Below, in pieces: positions 10,804 to 21,415 of a stretch of DNA of 64,000 bases. Position numbers and translations under genes: made by a program. The notes under the pieces are model-generated. The model saw only the letters and a program-made list of their open reading frames with translations. It had not been told where the DNA came from and did no database searches. Source of the DNA: Trichoplax sp. H2 (Eukaryota > Placozoa > Uniplacotomia > Trichoplacea); assembly GCA_003344405.1 (NCBI GenBank), contig NOWV01000203.1, positions 1 through 64,000 on the forward strand, in the 5' to 3' direction. Numbering within the stretch: the first letter of the stretch is position 1; every line of letters starts with the position of its first letter.

Positions 10804-12423
10804 TTATCCAATGTCTAAGTTGGTAGTATCCGGTAGAAATAATGCTAGAAATGCGCTTAGAAAGCCAAGTGCGGAAAATATTGTATATGTAGCTATGCAA
10901 TTAGTATAAAATAACGCTGCAAATATTATCATGCCTAGTGCACCTCCTAAATGTCCATTTACACCTATGATGCCTTGGGCAGTTGCTCTAAATTCAGTAC
11001 GGAATAATTCTGTATTCCAAATTTTAAGCGGAGTCCACCCGTTAGTCATAATAGACGTAAAAATGCAAGCTAGGATGAGGACGCCCTGTAAATTGTCGAT
11101 TATCAATAATAATAAAATGCATAAACCACTCATAGACGCTAAAATAATGTATAATGCTTTCCGACCGATACGATTAATAAGTAGAACACATAAAATCGCG
11201 ATAGGTATGGATATTAAATGACCAAGAAAGATATTTAATATCACTGTTCTTATATTATTACCGCTTTGACAGTCCGAAGCGACATTTTGTGATGAATGTG
11301 TTGTATACCACGATAGATTGTTATTCTTGCCGCTATGATGATGATGCCAACATGTTTGGCCATTCACATAATAAGCAATAACTGTCGGTAACCAAATTGT
11401 AAGCCCTTGTTCTGCGACGTAATATCCGAGCTGTACCAAAGACATAAGCAATAACCGTTTACGCCAAGGTGGTTGCAGAAGTTCCCGAATATCTTGCAGA
11501 AAAGTATTTCCTTTATCATTTTCAATATTATCACTCATTTCTTCTATTGGTAAATTGCGATGGCCTACTTTACAATAAATAACTTGTTGATAGGAATCGA
11601 CTTCAGTCTTATAACAGCTATTAATTTGATTAATTTTATTTAATACGTCTCGAAGACCTTTCTTATCGTTCTTAGCTATTACAAATCGTAAACTTCTAGG
11701 CAAAAATAACAGTGCACAAAAACTCAATAAAGATGGAACAGAGTCTACAAGTAGATAAAGTCGCCAATTTGTAAAGTATATCGCGCCAATAGGGCTATAA
11801 AACGAATGAGGTAATATAACTAACGCGATAACAGAACCATAAATATTACCAAATATTAGAAATGACGATAAAACTGCAGCCGCTCTACCCCTATAACGAC
11901 GAGGAAAAAATTCTAACAGATAAGAATGAATAGCTGCAACAACAGCAGCATGAGTACTACCAACCAAGCCAAACATGATAACAAGCATTAGATAGTTATA
12001 AGCAAAAGCACTTGCTAACATTCCTATTAAATTTATTAGTAACGCGATGACGAGAATTTTTCGTCGGCCATAAACATCAGCTAATCTACCAAATATGCTA
12101 GCACCGATAGCAAGGCCGATCATATAAGCTAGACTTAGCCAACCTTTATTATTTCGATTAATGTCTAAATCGCATGCTGAAATAATAACAAAACCGATCG
12201 ATTGATAAAAGATAGAGTATCCACTATAGCCAAGTCCACATATTAAAGTGATAATATAATGGAATAATCCAATATCCAAAGAATCGACGATCTCATCTAT
12301 TCTGGATGATAAATCAATCGATTCAGTCGAGCAATCAGAAGTATAGAGTTCTTCATTTTGGCTCAATAAACGGGTTTTATCCTTGACATTATCGTTATCC
12401 CGAAATTGATTTTCAACCGCCAT
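10804..12423 (-). CDS. SV2-like MFS transporter, intact
   Basis: 539 residues, one exon, same layout as the 4785-6401 product: acidic N-terminus with NEELYTSDCS, helix 1, SACDLDINRNNKGW, motif A GRLADVYGRRK, EFFPRRYRGRAA, LPRSLRFVIAKNDKKG, cytosolic middle loop, helix 7, CWHHHH loop with a paired cysteine (SDCQSG) and an NLS sequon, INRIGRK, TELFRTEFRAT and a C-terminus LPDTTNLDIG. Residues DKTRLL near position 15-20 form a canonical acidic dileucine signal, suggesting endosomal or vesicle sorting (inference). Closest relative in the window is the next gene at 13983-15599, with which it shares a 113-bp identical DNA run. Substrate unknown. Confidence 0.92.
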   Translation of the reverse strand: MAVENQFRDNDNVKDKTRLLSQNEELYTSDCSTESIDLSSRIDEIVDSLDIGLFHYIITLICGLGYSGYSIFYQSIGFVIISACDLDINRNNKGWLSLAYMIGLAIGASIFGRLADVYGRRKILVIALLINLIGMLASAFAYNYLMLVIMFGLVGSTHAAVVAAIHSYLLEFFPRRYRGRAAAVLSSFLIFGNIYGSVIALVILPHSFYSPIGAIYFTNWRLYLLVDSVPSLLSFCALLFLPRSLRFVIAKNDKKGLRDVLNKINQINSCYKTEVDSYQQVIYCKVGHRNLPIEEMSDNIENDKGNTFLQDIRELLQPPWRKRLLLMSLVQLGYYVAEQGLTIWLPTVIAYYVNGQTCWHHHHSGKNNNLSWYTTHSSQNVASDCQSGNNIRTVILNIFLGHLISIPIAILCVLLINRIGRKALYIILASMSGLCILLLLIIDNLQGVLILACIFTSIMTNGWTPLKIWNTELFRTEFRATAQGIIGVNGHLGGALGMIIFAALFYTNCIATYTIFSALGFLSAFLALFLPDTTNLDIG

Positions 12424-12454
12424 TACTGTAAATATTTTGTAGTAAAACTTGGCA

Positions 12455-12511
12455 TTTTAACGGAAAATATCAATCTTGCTAACGAATTTTACTGTTTTTT
12501 TTAAGCGAATC
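12455..12511 (-). promoter_or_regulatory. Conserved block just upstream of MFS start
   Basis: ATATCAATCTTGCTAACGAA and following T-rich bases, 35-90 bp before the ATG. Near-identical at 15637-15694 and recognisable at 24838-24895 and 21462-21512. Candidate core promoter or 5' UTR. Confidence 0.4.
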
Positions 12512-12617
12512 GCCTAAAACTAAACGTCGAAGAGTCCAAAAAGAGAAATAAATGTCTAATAATTCGATTCGTACCGAAAAAATTGGACAATGTAACCGGG
12601 ATAGAGCGCAATGTGGC

Positions 12618-12633
12618 AATTCTCACGAGAATT
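12618..12633. promoter_or_regulatory. Conserved palindrome AATTCTC-N2-GAGAATT
   Basis: A 16-bp dyad about 195 bp upstream of the 12423 start. The duplicate flank keeps both arms at 15784-15799 while the two central bases differ (AC against GT) and nearby bases vary. Could bind a dimeric factor, or simply be a repeat remnant. Confidence 0.35.
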
Positions 12634-13465
12634 GTTTTCTTTAATAAATACCTTAGGTGAGTTAATAATTAATACGGCTCAACAGTCACCGTATGTAACA
12701 ATGCTAGTAGAGAAACTAATTGGTTCAATTCATAATGTGAATGTCTAATGATCAATGATTAGCTTTGCTAAATCTCAAGAGGATAACAGTTGAGCATGAA
12801 TAATTTAGCGTTAGTAATCGTTACGTTGGGCAGCAGGTAGACTATGATTCTGATTAATTTTAGAGTCAATATCTAAAGTACTGATATTTACTAACGGCCA
12901 GTTATTCAGTACCCTAAAATCAGTCATCGTCAACAGAATTGTACTGATTGATCCTATCTAATTTTAACACAAAGGAATTAGCAATTTTGAGCTTATTAAT
13001 ATCGCTATTTTCGTGAATAACTTAGCAGCCACTACAGTTGTATTTTTATAGTATTGCTGCTTGTAGCATCACTTCCTATAACTAATCTAATTTTAGAAAT
13101 AAGTTGTAAATCATAGTATGGAACTATACATCTAATTTATATAAGGCTCGAAATTTAATTTATTTGAGGATTCTTAGATTTAAAATATGCCACAAAAGCA
13201 CTTTATTTCAACATTAAAGAATGAATTATATAATTAGCATTGGCAATAGAACTCTATTTTTCACCATCAAATATAAAATTATTATTATTAACAGGTAAAA
13301 AACATTACATAACTTCGGAAACGTTAAATTTTGATATACTTAATATCAGCTTTAAATATAAATTACGGGATAATTACAAGACCATCCTAAAACGAAACTT
13401 GGCTAATATTAGCTAATATACCGAATTCCGAAGTTGTAATAAGTATTGCCTTATTTCCTATGAAA

Positions 13466-13982
13466 GTATTTTTATATTATTGAATAATTTTGTCTAAGCT
13501 ATTCAATTTCCTAACAATTTATTTCAGCCTCTCAGAGTAAAATGTCAAATACAACTCCAGTCAAAGTTACTCCAGAATGAACACCCGATATACTCTTATT
13601 AGACTCTTTATCAATTTAAAATTTAGAGATATAAGCATACCAACCCGGACTTCAAAATAAACACGTGCAATTAAAATTAAATTAATTTTCTATAAACAAC
13701 ACTTGCTGTTTTCTTCCGTTAATAGTGCGTCTGCGATAGCGTCCAAAATAAACTATGTTTGCAAGTTTGATTTGTGAATAATAGTAGAAGAATTTATTCA
13801 GGTAAAGAGGTGTAGCCAACAAGAAAATGAGGCATTGGTCGTGTTATTTTGAGATTCTTTATCGTAAATTCTGTGCTCGAGATCATTCTCAGAAAGCAAT
13901 TTTCTATTGCTTATTAGCAATTAAGACCCATAGACCAGTTATCGCTAGAATTGTGTATGTATCTCATTTATTGGTTTATTAA
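13466..13982. other. Intergenic, 3' flank of the 13983-15599 gene
   Basis: No gene. Absent from the corresponding place in the other duplicated unit, where the homologous sequence runs directly into the broken MFS copy at 16795. Confidence 0.4.
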
Positions 13983-15599
13983 TTATCTAATATCAGCGTT
14001 TGTAGTATCAGGTAGAAATAATGCTGCAACAGCTGTTAATAAACCTAATGCAGAAAGTATTATAAGTGTAGCTGTGCAACTAATATAGAATAAAGCAGCG
14101 AATATTATCATCCCTAGTATAGATCCAAGATGTCCCATCATGCTCGCAATACCAAGAGCGGTAGTTCTAAATTCAGTACGGAATAATTCCGTACTCCAAA
14201 TTTTACACGGTGTCCATCCATTCGTGGAAATAGACGTAAAAATACAAGCTATGATCATAGAGCTTTGCATAGTATCAATTATCAATAGCAGTAAAATACA
14301 TAAACCACTCATAGACGCTAAAATAATGTATAATGCTTTCCGACCGATACGATTAATAAGTAGAACACATAAAATCGCGATAGGTATGGATATTAAATGA
14401 CCAAGAAAGATGTTTAATATTACAGTCCTTATATTATTACCGCTTTGACAGTCCGAAGCGACATTATGTGATGAATGTGTAGTATTCCATAATAGATTAT
14501 ACATGCCGCTATGATGATGATGCCAACAAGTTTTACCATTTACGTAATGAGCAATAACTGTCGGTAACCAAATTGCAAGTCCTTGATCGGCGACACAATA
14601 TCCAAGCCATACGAAAGATATCAATAGCAATCGTTTACGCCAAGGTGGTTGCAGAAGTTCCCGAATATCTTGCAGAAAAGTATTTCCTTTATCATTTTTA
14701 ACATCTTTACTCGTTTCTTCTACTCGTAAATCGTGATGGCCTACTTTACAATAAATAACTTGTTGATAGGAATCGTCCGTGGTCTTACAGTAACTATTAA
14801 TTTGATTAATTTTATTTAATACGTCTCGAAAACCTTTCTTATCGTTCTTAGCTAATACAAATCGTAAACTTCTAGGCATAAATAAAAGTACACAAAAACT
14901 CAATAAGGATGGAATAGAGCCTACAAGTAGATAAAGTCGCCAATTTGTAAAGTATATCGCTCCAATAGGACTATAAAATGAATAAGGCAATATAAGTAAT
15001 CCGATAAAGGAACTATAAACATTTCCAAATATCAGAAAAGACGATAAAACGGCAGCCGCTCTACCCCTATAACGACGAGGAAAAAATTCTAAAAGATAAG
15101 AATGAACGATTGTGGTGATACCAGCATAAGTACTACCGATCAAGCCAAACATGATAACAAGCATTAGATAGTTATAAGCAAATGCACTTGCTAACATTCC
15201 TATTAAATTTATTAATAACAAGATGACAAGAATTTTTTGTCGACCATAAACATCAGCAAATCTACCATATATACTAGCACTAGTAGCAAGGCCGATCATA
15301 AAAGCTATACTTAGCCAACCTTTATTATTTCGATTAATGTCTAAATCGCATGCTGAAATGATAACAAAACCGATCGATTGATAACAGAACGAAAACCCAC
15401 TAAAGCCAAGTCCACATATTAAAGTGATAATATAATGGAATAATCCAATATCCAAAGAATTGACAATCTCATCTATCCTAGATGTCAAATCAATCGATTC
15501 AGTCGAGCAATCCGAAGTATAGAGTTCTTCATTTTGACTCACTGAACTTCTTTTATCCTTGTTATTATCGTTATTCTGAAATTGCTTTTCAATCGCCAT
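13983..15599 (-). CDS. SV2-like MFS transporter, intact
   Basis: 538 residues, single exon, close paralogue of the 10804-12423 product with the same order of motifs. Differences worth noting: motif A reads GRFADVYGRQK, so the second basic residue of the usual RR pair is Q; the N-terminal dileucine is gone (DKRSSVS in place of DKTRLLS). The loop before helix 8 has CWHHHH, an NTT sequon and SDCQSG. Helices 8-9 are identical over more than 50 residues to the neighbour, consistent with recent conversion. Transport function is likely retained since the frame is open and the other motifs are complete, but the altered motif A could change the transport cycle (inference). Confidence 0.9.
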   Translation of the reverse strand: MAIEKQFQNNDNNKDKRSSVSQNEELYTSDCSTESIDLTSRIDEIVNSLDIGLFHYIITLICGLGFSGFSFCYQSIGFVIISACDLDINRNNKGWLSIAFMIGLATSASIYGRFADVYGRQKILVILLLINLIGMLASAFAYNYLMLVIMFGLIGSTYAGITTIVHSYLLEFFPRRYRGRAAAVLSSFLIFGNVYSSFIGLLILPYSFYSPIGAIYFTNWRLYLLVGSIPSLLSFCVLLFMPRSLRFVLAKNDKKGFRDVLNKINQINSYCKTTDDSYQQVIYCKVGHHDLRVEETSKDVKNDKGNTFLQDIRELLQPPWRKRLLLISFVWLGYCVADQGLAIWLPTVIAHYVNGKTCWHHHHSGMYNLLWNTTHSSHNVASDCQSGNNIRTVILNIFLGHLISIPIAILCVLLINRIGRKALYIILASMSGLCILLLLIIDTMQSSMIIACIFTSISTNGWTPCKIWSTELFRTEFRTTALGIASMMGHLGSILGMIIFAALFYISCTATLIILSALGLLTAVAALFLPDTTNADIR

Positions 15600-15636
15600 T
15601 ACTACATAAGTCTTGCAGTCAAACTTGTCCTTTCAA

Positions 15637-15694
15637 CGGAATATATCAATCTTGCTAACGAACTTTACTTTTCCTTTAAATACATCGTTTAAAA
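15637..15694 (-). promoter_or_regulatory. Conserved block just upstream of MFS start
   Basis: ATATCAATCTTGCTAACGAA with T-rich continuation 40-95 bp before the ATG at 15599; the better preserved twin of 12455-12511. Confidence 0.4.
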
Positions 15695-15783
15695 CTTAGA
15701 TATTGAAGAAAGAACTAAATGTCTAATAGTTCGATCCGTTTCCAAGAATAAGATAATATTATCGGGATAGAGCGCAACGTAGT

Positions 15784-15799
15784 AATTCTCGTGAGAATT
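15784..15799. promoter_or_regulatory. Conserved palindrome AATTCTC-N2-GAGAATT
   Basis: Counterpart of 12618-12633, about 185 bp upstream of the 15599 start, with GT at the centre. Confidence 0.35.
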
Positions 15800-15910
15800 A
15801 TTATTATTAATAAGTAGCCAAGTTAATAAACACTGCGGATCAACAGTTGCCGTACTTAACAATACTAGAAAAGGAACTTATTATTTCAATTCATAATGTG
15901 AATGTCTGTT

Positions 15911-16190
15911 GATTATTGATCAGCTTTTATTTAGTCTCAAGAGAATAACAGTTAAGCAGGAGTGACTTAACGTTAGATTCATTAGGGTAGATCGAAATTA
16001 CGTCTATGATTCCAATCAATTTTAAAGTGAATATCTAAAATACGATGCTTAATTATTGATCAGCTCTTACGTAGTCTCAAGGGAATAATAGTTGAACAAG
16101 AATGATTTAATTTTAGATTCATAACGGTAGGTCGCAAGTAGACTATGATTCTGATCAATTCTAGAGTTAGTATCTAAAATACTAATGTTG
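15911..16190. repeat. Two-copy tandem duplication, 140-bp unit
   Basis: ATTATTGATCAGCT starts near 15912 and again near 16052; the following ~125 bases (AGTCTCAAGRGAATAA, then TCTATGATTC / ACTATGATTC, ending ATATCTAAAATAC / GTATCTAAAATAC) are repeated with moderate divergence. Confidence 0.7.
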
Positions 16191-16764
16191 TTAACGGCCA
16201 GTAATTAAGCATCTCTAAAATCGTAGTTATCGTCAGCAGAGTTGGACTGATTGATACTATTCACTGTATTACAAACGGAATTAATACTTGCAAGCTTGTT
16301 AGTTTTTCTTTTCTCATGAGTAGCTTAACAACTACTACGGTCATAATTTTATAGTACCACTGCACGTAGCATTATTTCCAATTACTAGTCGACTTTTAGA
16401 AATAAGTTGTAAATTATAGAGCAGAGTTATAGTATCTGCTAATTAAGCAAAACTAGCATTTATTCCGTCCGTTTTAAAAAATTGAAATACAATTAAGATT
16501 TGAAGTATGTTCTAAAAATATTTTATTAAAGTATTACAGAATTACACTTTATTTTTTCATCATCAATTATAAAATTATCACTATTAAAATGTAAAAAACA
16601 TAATAGAATATTAGAAGTATTAAATTTGACCAATTTAATATCAGAATAAAAAAATAAGTTATAGGATAAATATAAGACGGTACTGAAATAGAACTTGCCC
16701 AATGGTAGCTAATAGACTTAATTCCACAACTGTAACAAGTATTGCCTTATTTCTTATGTAATTA

Positions 16765-16790
16765 ATAGATATAGATATAGATATAGATAT
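16765..16790. repeat. (ATAGAT)n microsatellite, about 4.3 units
   Basis: Pure hexanucleotide repeat. It abuts the broken 3' end of the MFS pseudogene to its right and replaces its last coding segment. Confidence 0.9.
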
Positions 16791-16794
16791 CGAA

Positions 16795-17400
16795 AATAAT
16801 ATGAAAGTGGTTACGCAATTGGTATAAAATAGTGTTGCAAATAATATCATGCCCAATATTGACCCTAAATGAGATATTACATTTAAAAGTTAATAGCAGT
16901 TGATCTGAATTCAGTACGAAATAATTCTGTACTCCAAATTTTATAAGGTATCTAGCCAGTATTTGTTATAGATGTAAAAATACACGTTGAGATTGTAACA
17001 CTTTGCATGTTGTCCATTAATAGAATCATTAAAATATTCAATTTTGTAGTAGATACCAATGGAATATACAATAATTTCCAACCAACGCGATTTATAAGTA
17101 AAACACATAAAATTGTAAAAGGAATTTAAAATAGATTGCCAATAAAGATATTAAATAATATTGTCTTTAAATTATCATCAGTTTGGTAAATTATAGTCGA
17201 CATGATTCAATGAGTACGTAAAATTCCATGGTAGATGGTCCATGTCGCTATAATTATGCCAACATATTTTACCTCTGATATAATGATACTTTTCTGGTCA
17301 TTCTTGGCTAACACAAATCGTAAACTATGAGGCATAAATAAAAGTACGTAAAAACTTAATAAAGCAGGTATGGGGCCGTAGTACAGCCACCACATATAGC
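16795..17400 (-). pseudogene. SV2-like MFS gene with internal deletion and stops
   Basis: Recognisable pieces in order on the minus strand: PALLSF and LFMPHSLRFVLAKND (17280-17380), then directly KICWHNY of the loop after helix 7 (near 17260), so the cytosolic middle loop and helix 7 (roughly residues 260-350 of the family) are deleted. Further on come the helix 8-9 region with stops, IWSTELFRTEFRS (near 16910-16945), and MGMILFATLFYTNC (near 16815-16860) before the frame runs into the hexanucleotide repeat. Helices 1-5 are missing upstream of about 17400. Clearly non-functional. Confidence 0.8.
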
Positions 17401-19798
17401 TTAGATTACGATTCAAAATTGTACGAGTATAGGCTAAACTGTACGCTAGGTAATAAGACTGCATAAGTGTCTAATTGTGGAAGATGTTTACACTACGTAT
17501 TGTAGTAATTGTATTGAAATGCTTATATTAAAAATCGCAGGTAATAATAGATAGCATTAATTATGTTAGTACAGTGAGATTTGTATCGTGCCGCTTCTGT
17601 CCTTGGTAGTTAGACGAACCTAACTTCTGTAATAAAGTGAAATTTGCAAGAAACTGTAGTTCTTGATTTATTGTTTTGAAGATCACTTTATCACAACGGT
17701 TAGCGAGTAGTTCATGTAAATGGCCGCAAAGCATCTAAAGATTAATCCGATGACTTAGTACAATACAGGAAATCATTATAAGTAAGCCTAAAATTAAATT
17801 CTCATCTTTTATGCAAGAATGAACTGCCGCATAGGTTACTTGAATTTATTGCTTCTGTATTGATCGATGCTTTCGTAGTAAATTGTAAATTTGCTTGGTT
17901 AATATTCAAATCACTATACCCAAATAAATTATAATATTATATGTTAAAAGTCCAAAGTAGCTATTAATAGCTTTTTTAAAAAATATTACTGTTACATCAC
18001 TGTTTTTCATATGTTTAGTAATACTAAAATAGCAAAGACAGCATTACAATTTAAGGGCTTATAAATTCATTATCAATCTTAAACTACTACTGTGAATACA
18101 CCGAGACAGGCTATCGTTACAATCTTCTTGCTTGATCAATATCTTCTCTAGAAATTATATTATTCTTTTTCTAAATATCATTATGCAATGAAGATTAACT
18201 TCTATAATTCTCCTCCAAGATTTATATTGTAATAGCTGTTGAAGCTTTAAAAAATTAACTAATTTAGTGCGATTTCAGAAAATTTTACTTAGTATCATAA
18301 TGGCGTACGTTGTAAGCCAGATGACTTCATAGAGGGAGGAGTAGAATTTAATATGAATAATACGAAATAGTATAAATTGTTAAGAGTTGTGTTTTGTAAG
18401 ATTGTGATTTAAGCGATAAATTTAGTTAAGATAATACACTTGCTCTAATGCTGATAAAACTGCTTGCTAAATTTAATCATAAATTACTGTAAATCTTAAT
18501 TAAGCTATATTATGTTGCAATAGAACGTAGTATCAATCCAAACGTTTTGATCTGGATTCTTATTTAATTAAGATCGCCGGTCTGTCTTAGTGTTTTCTTA
18601 TGGCTACATGACTACACTATTGTCACAAATTAATTCTTGTGATCAGATGCTACTAATCTCGTAGATTACTTATATGCTCTGACGATGAAGTGCAACATTG
18701 GAAGACCAATCAGTATCACACAAGTACAAAGCTATTTTAAGCCGAAATAGTATGCATATTTATTACTTTTAATTAGTATCTAGACGAGCAAAGTCTAGTA
18801 TATTGAATATTAAGAGCTTGAAACGCAATTTGGCTGCTCGTCCTTTAGAAGCTAGCTACAAACCTGCGGTCCGTATTAGCGAATTTTACCTTACGCAATA
18901 TTATATATCTTCAGTAAACTGAACCAACAAATTAGATAACGGAAATCCAGGGTTAGCAGAGCCTAAATGAACTATCTAACAACAAGCAAATTTCTTGTTA
19001 ACAACATCATGGCTAAACAGAGAGTAGAAGATGACAATTATGCCCATCTCTAGAATTAGTATTAAGAGTAGATGGTATTCGTCGACTTTAAAATGGCCAA
19101 AGAAATATTAAAAATGAATTTTAAACTCTAAACTTCTAGAACTACAGTAGAGAATATGCTAAATGCCATATAGAATTTTTTGTGTTCAGCAATAGATTTT
19201 AAACGCTTTTGGCTCAAACACCCGACTACCCTGTATCTCGTGACTAGCTTAGAATAATTCAGAGATAAATTGATGGACTAATATTACCAACCGTCCTGTG
19301 TAAAATATAAAAGGTGGTATTATTCAGGAACTGAATAGTTTAAGATAGAGAGATAAAAACATAAAAGTTGCAATAATCCTAAAAATCATGAACAATGTCA
19401 TTTTTAGATAGTTTGGCTTTAAAGTAGTAGTTTTACGCTTTGATAGTCCTTTTTTAGAGATTTTATACGGTTGCTGTTAATAGCTAACATAAACTAGTAT
19501 TTCTCCTAAACTTAAGTTGAGCTGAAATTTGAAGCTGTCAGTTTTAATAACTTTTTTACGTTTATTATCAATTATCAATATATTTCAAAAATCATCATAA
19601 AACGGTACGACTCGGATAACGACATTTATTTCTACCAACATCTCACTTCATCAGAGCAATTTCTAAAACTAGAAGTCCTAAGAATAATAACCACAAAAAA
19701 ATACTTGTATTTGCCTGATTAAAAGTGTACAAGCGTAATCTTTACTACAAAAATCGGGTAATGGAATAATTAAAGAATTATATACGTATAAAATACAA
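17401..19798. other. Intergenic, no features recognised
   Basis: 2.4 kb of AT-rich DNA. I read it on both strands and found no MFS relic, repeat array or RNA gene that I can support. Confidence 0.35.
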
Positions 19799-21415
19799 CT
19801 ATCCAATATCAGAGTAAGATGTGTCGGGTAGAAATAAAGCTGCAATTACGGCTATTAGACCTAGTAAGGTAAACAATATAAGTGTAGCTATGCAATTACT
19901 ATAATAAAGTGCACTAAATTCTATTATACCTGCTATAGCTGCAGTATGCCCTATTACAAATAAAATACCAGTAACAGTTGTTCTGAATTCAGTAGGAAAT
20001 AATTCTGTACTCCAAATTTTACATGGTATCCATGTATTAATTGTAAACGCTGTAAAGATACTTGCTACGATCATGACACTAAGCCTATTATCCAGTAAGA
20101 GAATCATTAAGATACAAATAACACAGGTGAATACTAAGCAAATAAATAATCTTTTTCGACCAATACGATTAATGAATAGAAAGCATAAAATTAAAATTGG
20201 TAATGACAACAGATTGCCAATAAAGATATCTAATATAATTGCCTTTAATCTATCACCAGTTTGACAATCAGAATTGATGCTATGTAATAGACTTGTGGTA
20301 TTCCATGATACATTTTCTGTCTTATTATGATTATGCCAACACGTTTTACCACTCGCATAAAATGACATTACAGTCGGTAGCCACATAGTAAATACTTGAT
20401 CGGAGGTACAATATCCGAGCCATATTATAGATAATAATATAAATCGTCGACGATTTGGTTCTTTCATCATTTCTCGAATATCATCCATAAAATTTCTGTT
20501 CTTTTCTTTTCTAATATTGCTATCGATATCATTTTCTTGTAAATCAAGAAGATGGGATAGTTTAGAATATGATACTTTTTCATAAGATTTGGATGTGTTG
20601 GTAAAACACGAATTGATTTTATTTATTCTGCGTAATACATCTCGAAGACCTTTCTTGTCGTTCTTAGCTAATACAAATCGTAAACTATTAGGCATAAATA
20701 AGAGAATACAGAAACTTATCAAAGCTGGTATAGCACCTATGAGAACATAAAGTCGCCAACTCGTAAAGTTGATAGAACCTATAGCATAGTGAAATGGGTG
20801 AGGTAATAAAAGTAATGCTATGGCAGAGCAGTATAAATTTTCAAGTATAAGAAATGAGGATACAAATGCGCCAGCTTTACCTCTAGAACGTCGAGGAAAA
20901 AATTCTATAACATAAGTATGGGAAACTGTAGCAATGCCACCATAGGCAATGCCAATGAAACCATTCATAATAACAAGCATGGTATAATTATAAGCAAATA
21001 CACACGCTAACACACATACTAAATAAATTAGTAACGACATTATGAAGATTTTTCGTCTACCATAACTATCAGCTAGTCTACCAAATATACCAGAACTGAT
21101 TGTATAGCCGATATTAAAAGCCAAACTTAGCCAACCCTTGTTATTTCTGTTAATGTCTAAATCGCACGCCGAAATGGTAATGAAACTAATGGTTTGATAG
21201 CACACAGCATATCCGCCGAAGCCAAGTCCGGATCCTATCATGATCATATAATGAAAGAATCCAATATCCAAGGAATCTACTATCTCATCTATATTGGATG
21301 CTAAATTATTAGAATCGCAGGAGAAATCTGTATCGGAAAACTCTTCATTTTGATTCATCCTAGTTGTACAATCATCATCACCACTGTCTGAAAAAAGTTC
21401 CTTCTCAATAGCCAT
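19799..21415 (-). CDS. SV2-like MFS transporter, intact, divergent member
   Basis: 538 residues, one exon. Acidic N-terminus (NEEFSDTDFS) without a dileucine signal; SACDLDINRNNKGW; motif A GRLADSYGRRK; EFFPRRSRGKAG; MPNSLRFVLAKNDKKG; then EPNRRRF where most paralogues have QPWRKRL or QPWRRRF. The loop before helix 8 is CWHNHNKTEN with three sequons (NKT, NVS, NTT) and SDCQTG. Uniquely in the array the segment before helix 11 is TELFPTEFRTT, whose proline matches the ELYP segment of SV2 proteins elsewhere; the other copies have R there. This suggests it retains an older state. Membrane transporter of unknown substrate. Grouped by sequence with the 23186-24799 gene. Confidence 0.92.
   Translation of the reverse strand: MAIEKELFSDSGDDDCTTRMNQNEEFSDTDFSCDSNNLASNIDEIVDSLDIGFFHYMIMIGSGLGFGGYAVCYQTISFITISACDLDINRNNKGWLSLAFNIGYTISSGIFGRLADSYGRRKIFIMSLLIYLVCVLACVFAYNYTMLVIMNGFIGIAYGGIATVSHTYVIEFFPRRSRGKAGAFVSSFLILENLYCSAIALLLLPHPFHYAIGSINFTSWRLYVLIGAIPALISFCILLFMPNSLRFVLAKNDKKGLRDVLRRINKINSCFTNTSKSYEKVSYSKLSHLLDLQENDIDSNIRKEKNRNFMDDIREMMKEPNRRRFILLSIIWLGYCTSDQVFTMWLPTVMSFYASGKTCWHNHNKTENVSWNTTSLLHSINSDCQTGDRLKAIILDIFIGNLLSLPILILCFLFINRIGRKRLFICLVFTCVICILMILLLDNRLSVMIVASIFTAFTINTWIPCKIWSTELFPTEFRTTVTGILFVIGHTAAIAGIIEFSALYYSNCIATLILFTLLGLIAVIAALFLPDTSYSDIG

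Larger units (their letters stand above)
12424..13465. repeat. Upstream half of a tandem duplication unit (copy A)
   Basis: This flank is homologous along its length to 15600-16763. Shared landmarks are TATCAATCTTGCTAACGAA (12466 / 15646 region), GGGATAGAGCGCAA (near 12598 / 15774), AGACTATGATTCTGAT (near 12839 / 16139), ACGGCCAGT and AGTATTGCCTTATTTC near the far end. With the adjoining genes it defines a duplicated unit of about 2.7-2.8 kb. No gene is seen in it. Confidence 0.7.
15600..16763. repeat. Upstream half of a tandem duplication unit (copy B)
   Basis: Homologous to 12424-13465 (see that entry). It carries an extra internal 140-bp duplication at 15911-16190 that copy A lacks. No gene is seen. 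Confidence 0.7.

Noticed and set aside
16659-16856. 65-codon minus frame with repeating Ser-Ile residues taken as a small protein
   Set aside because: It is the tail of the MFS pseudogene running into the ATAGAT microsatellite.
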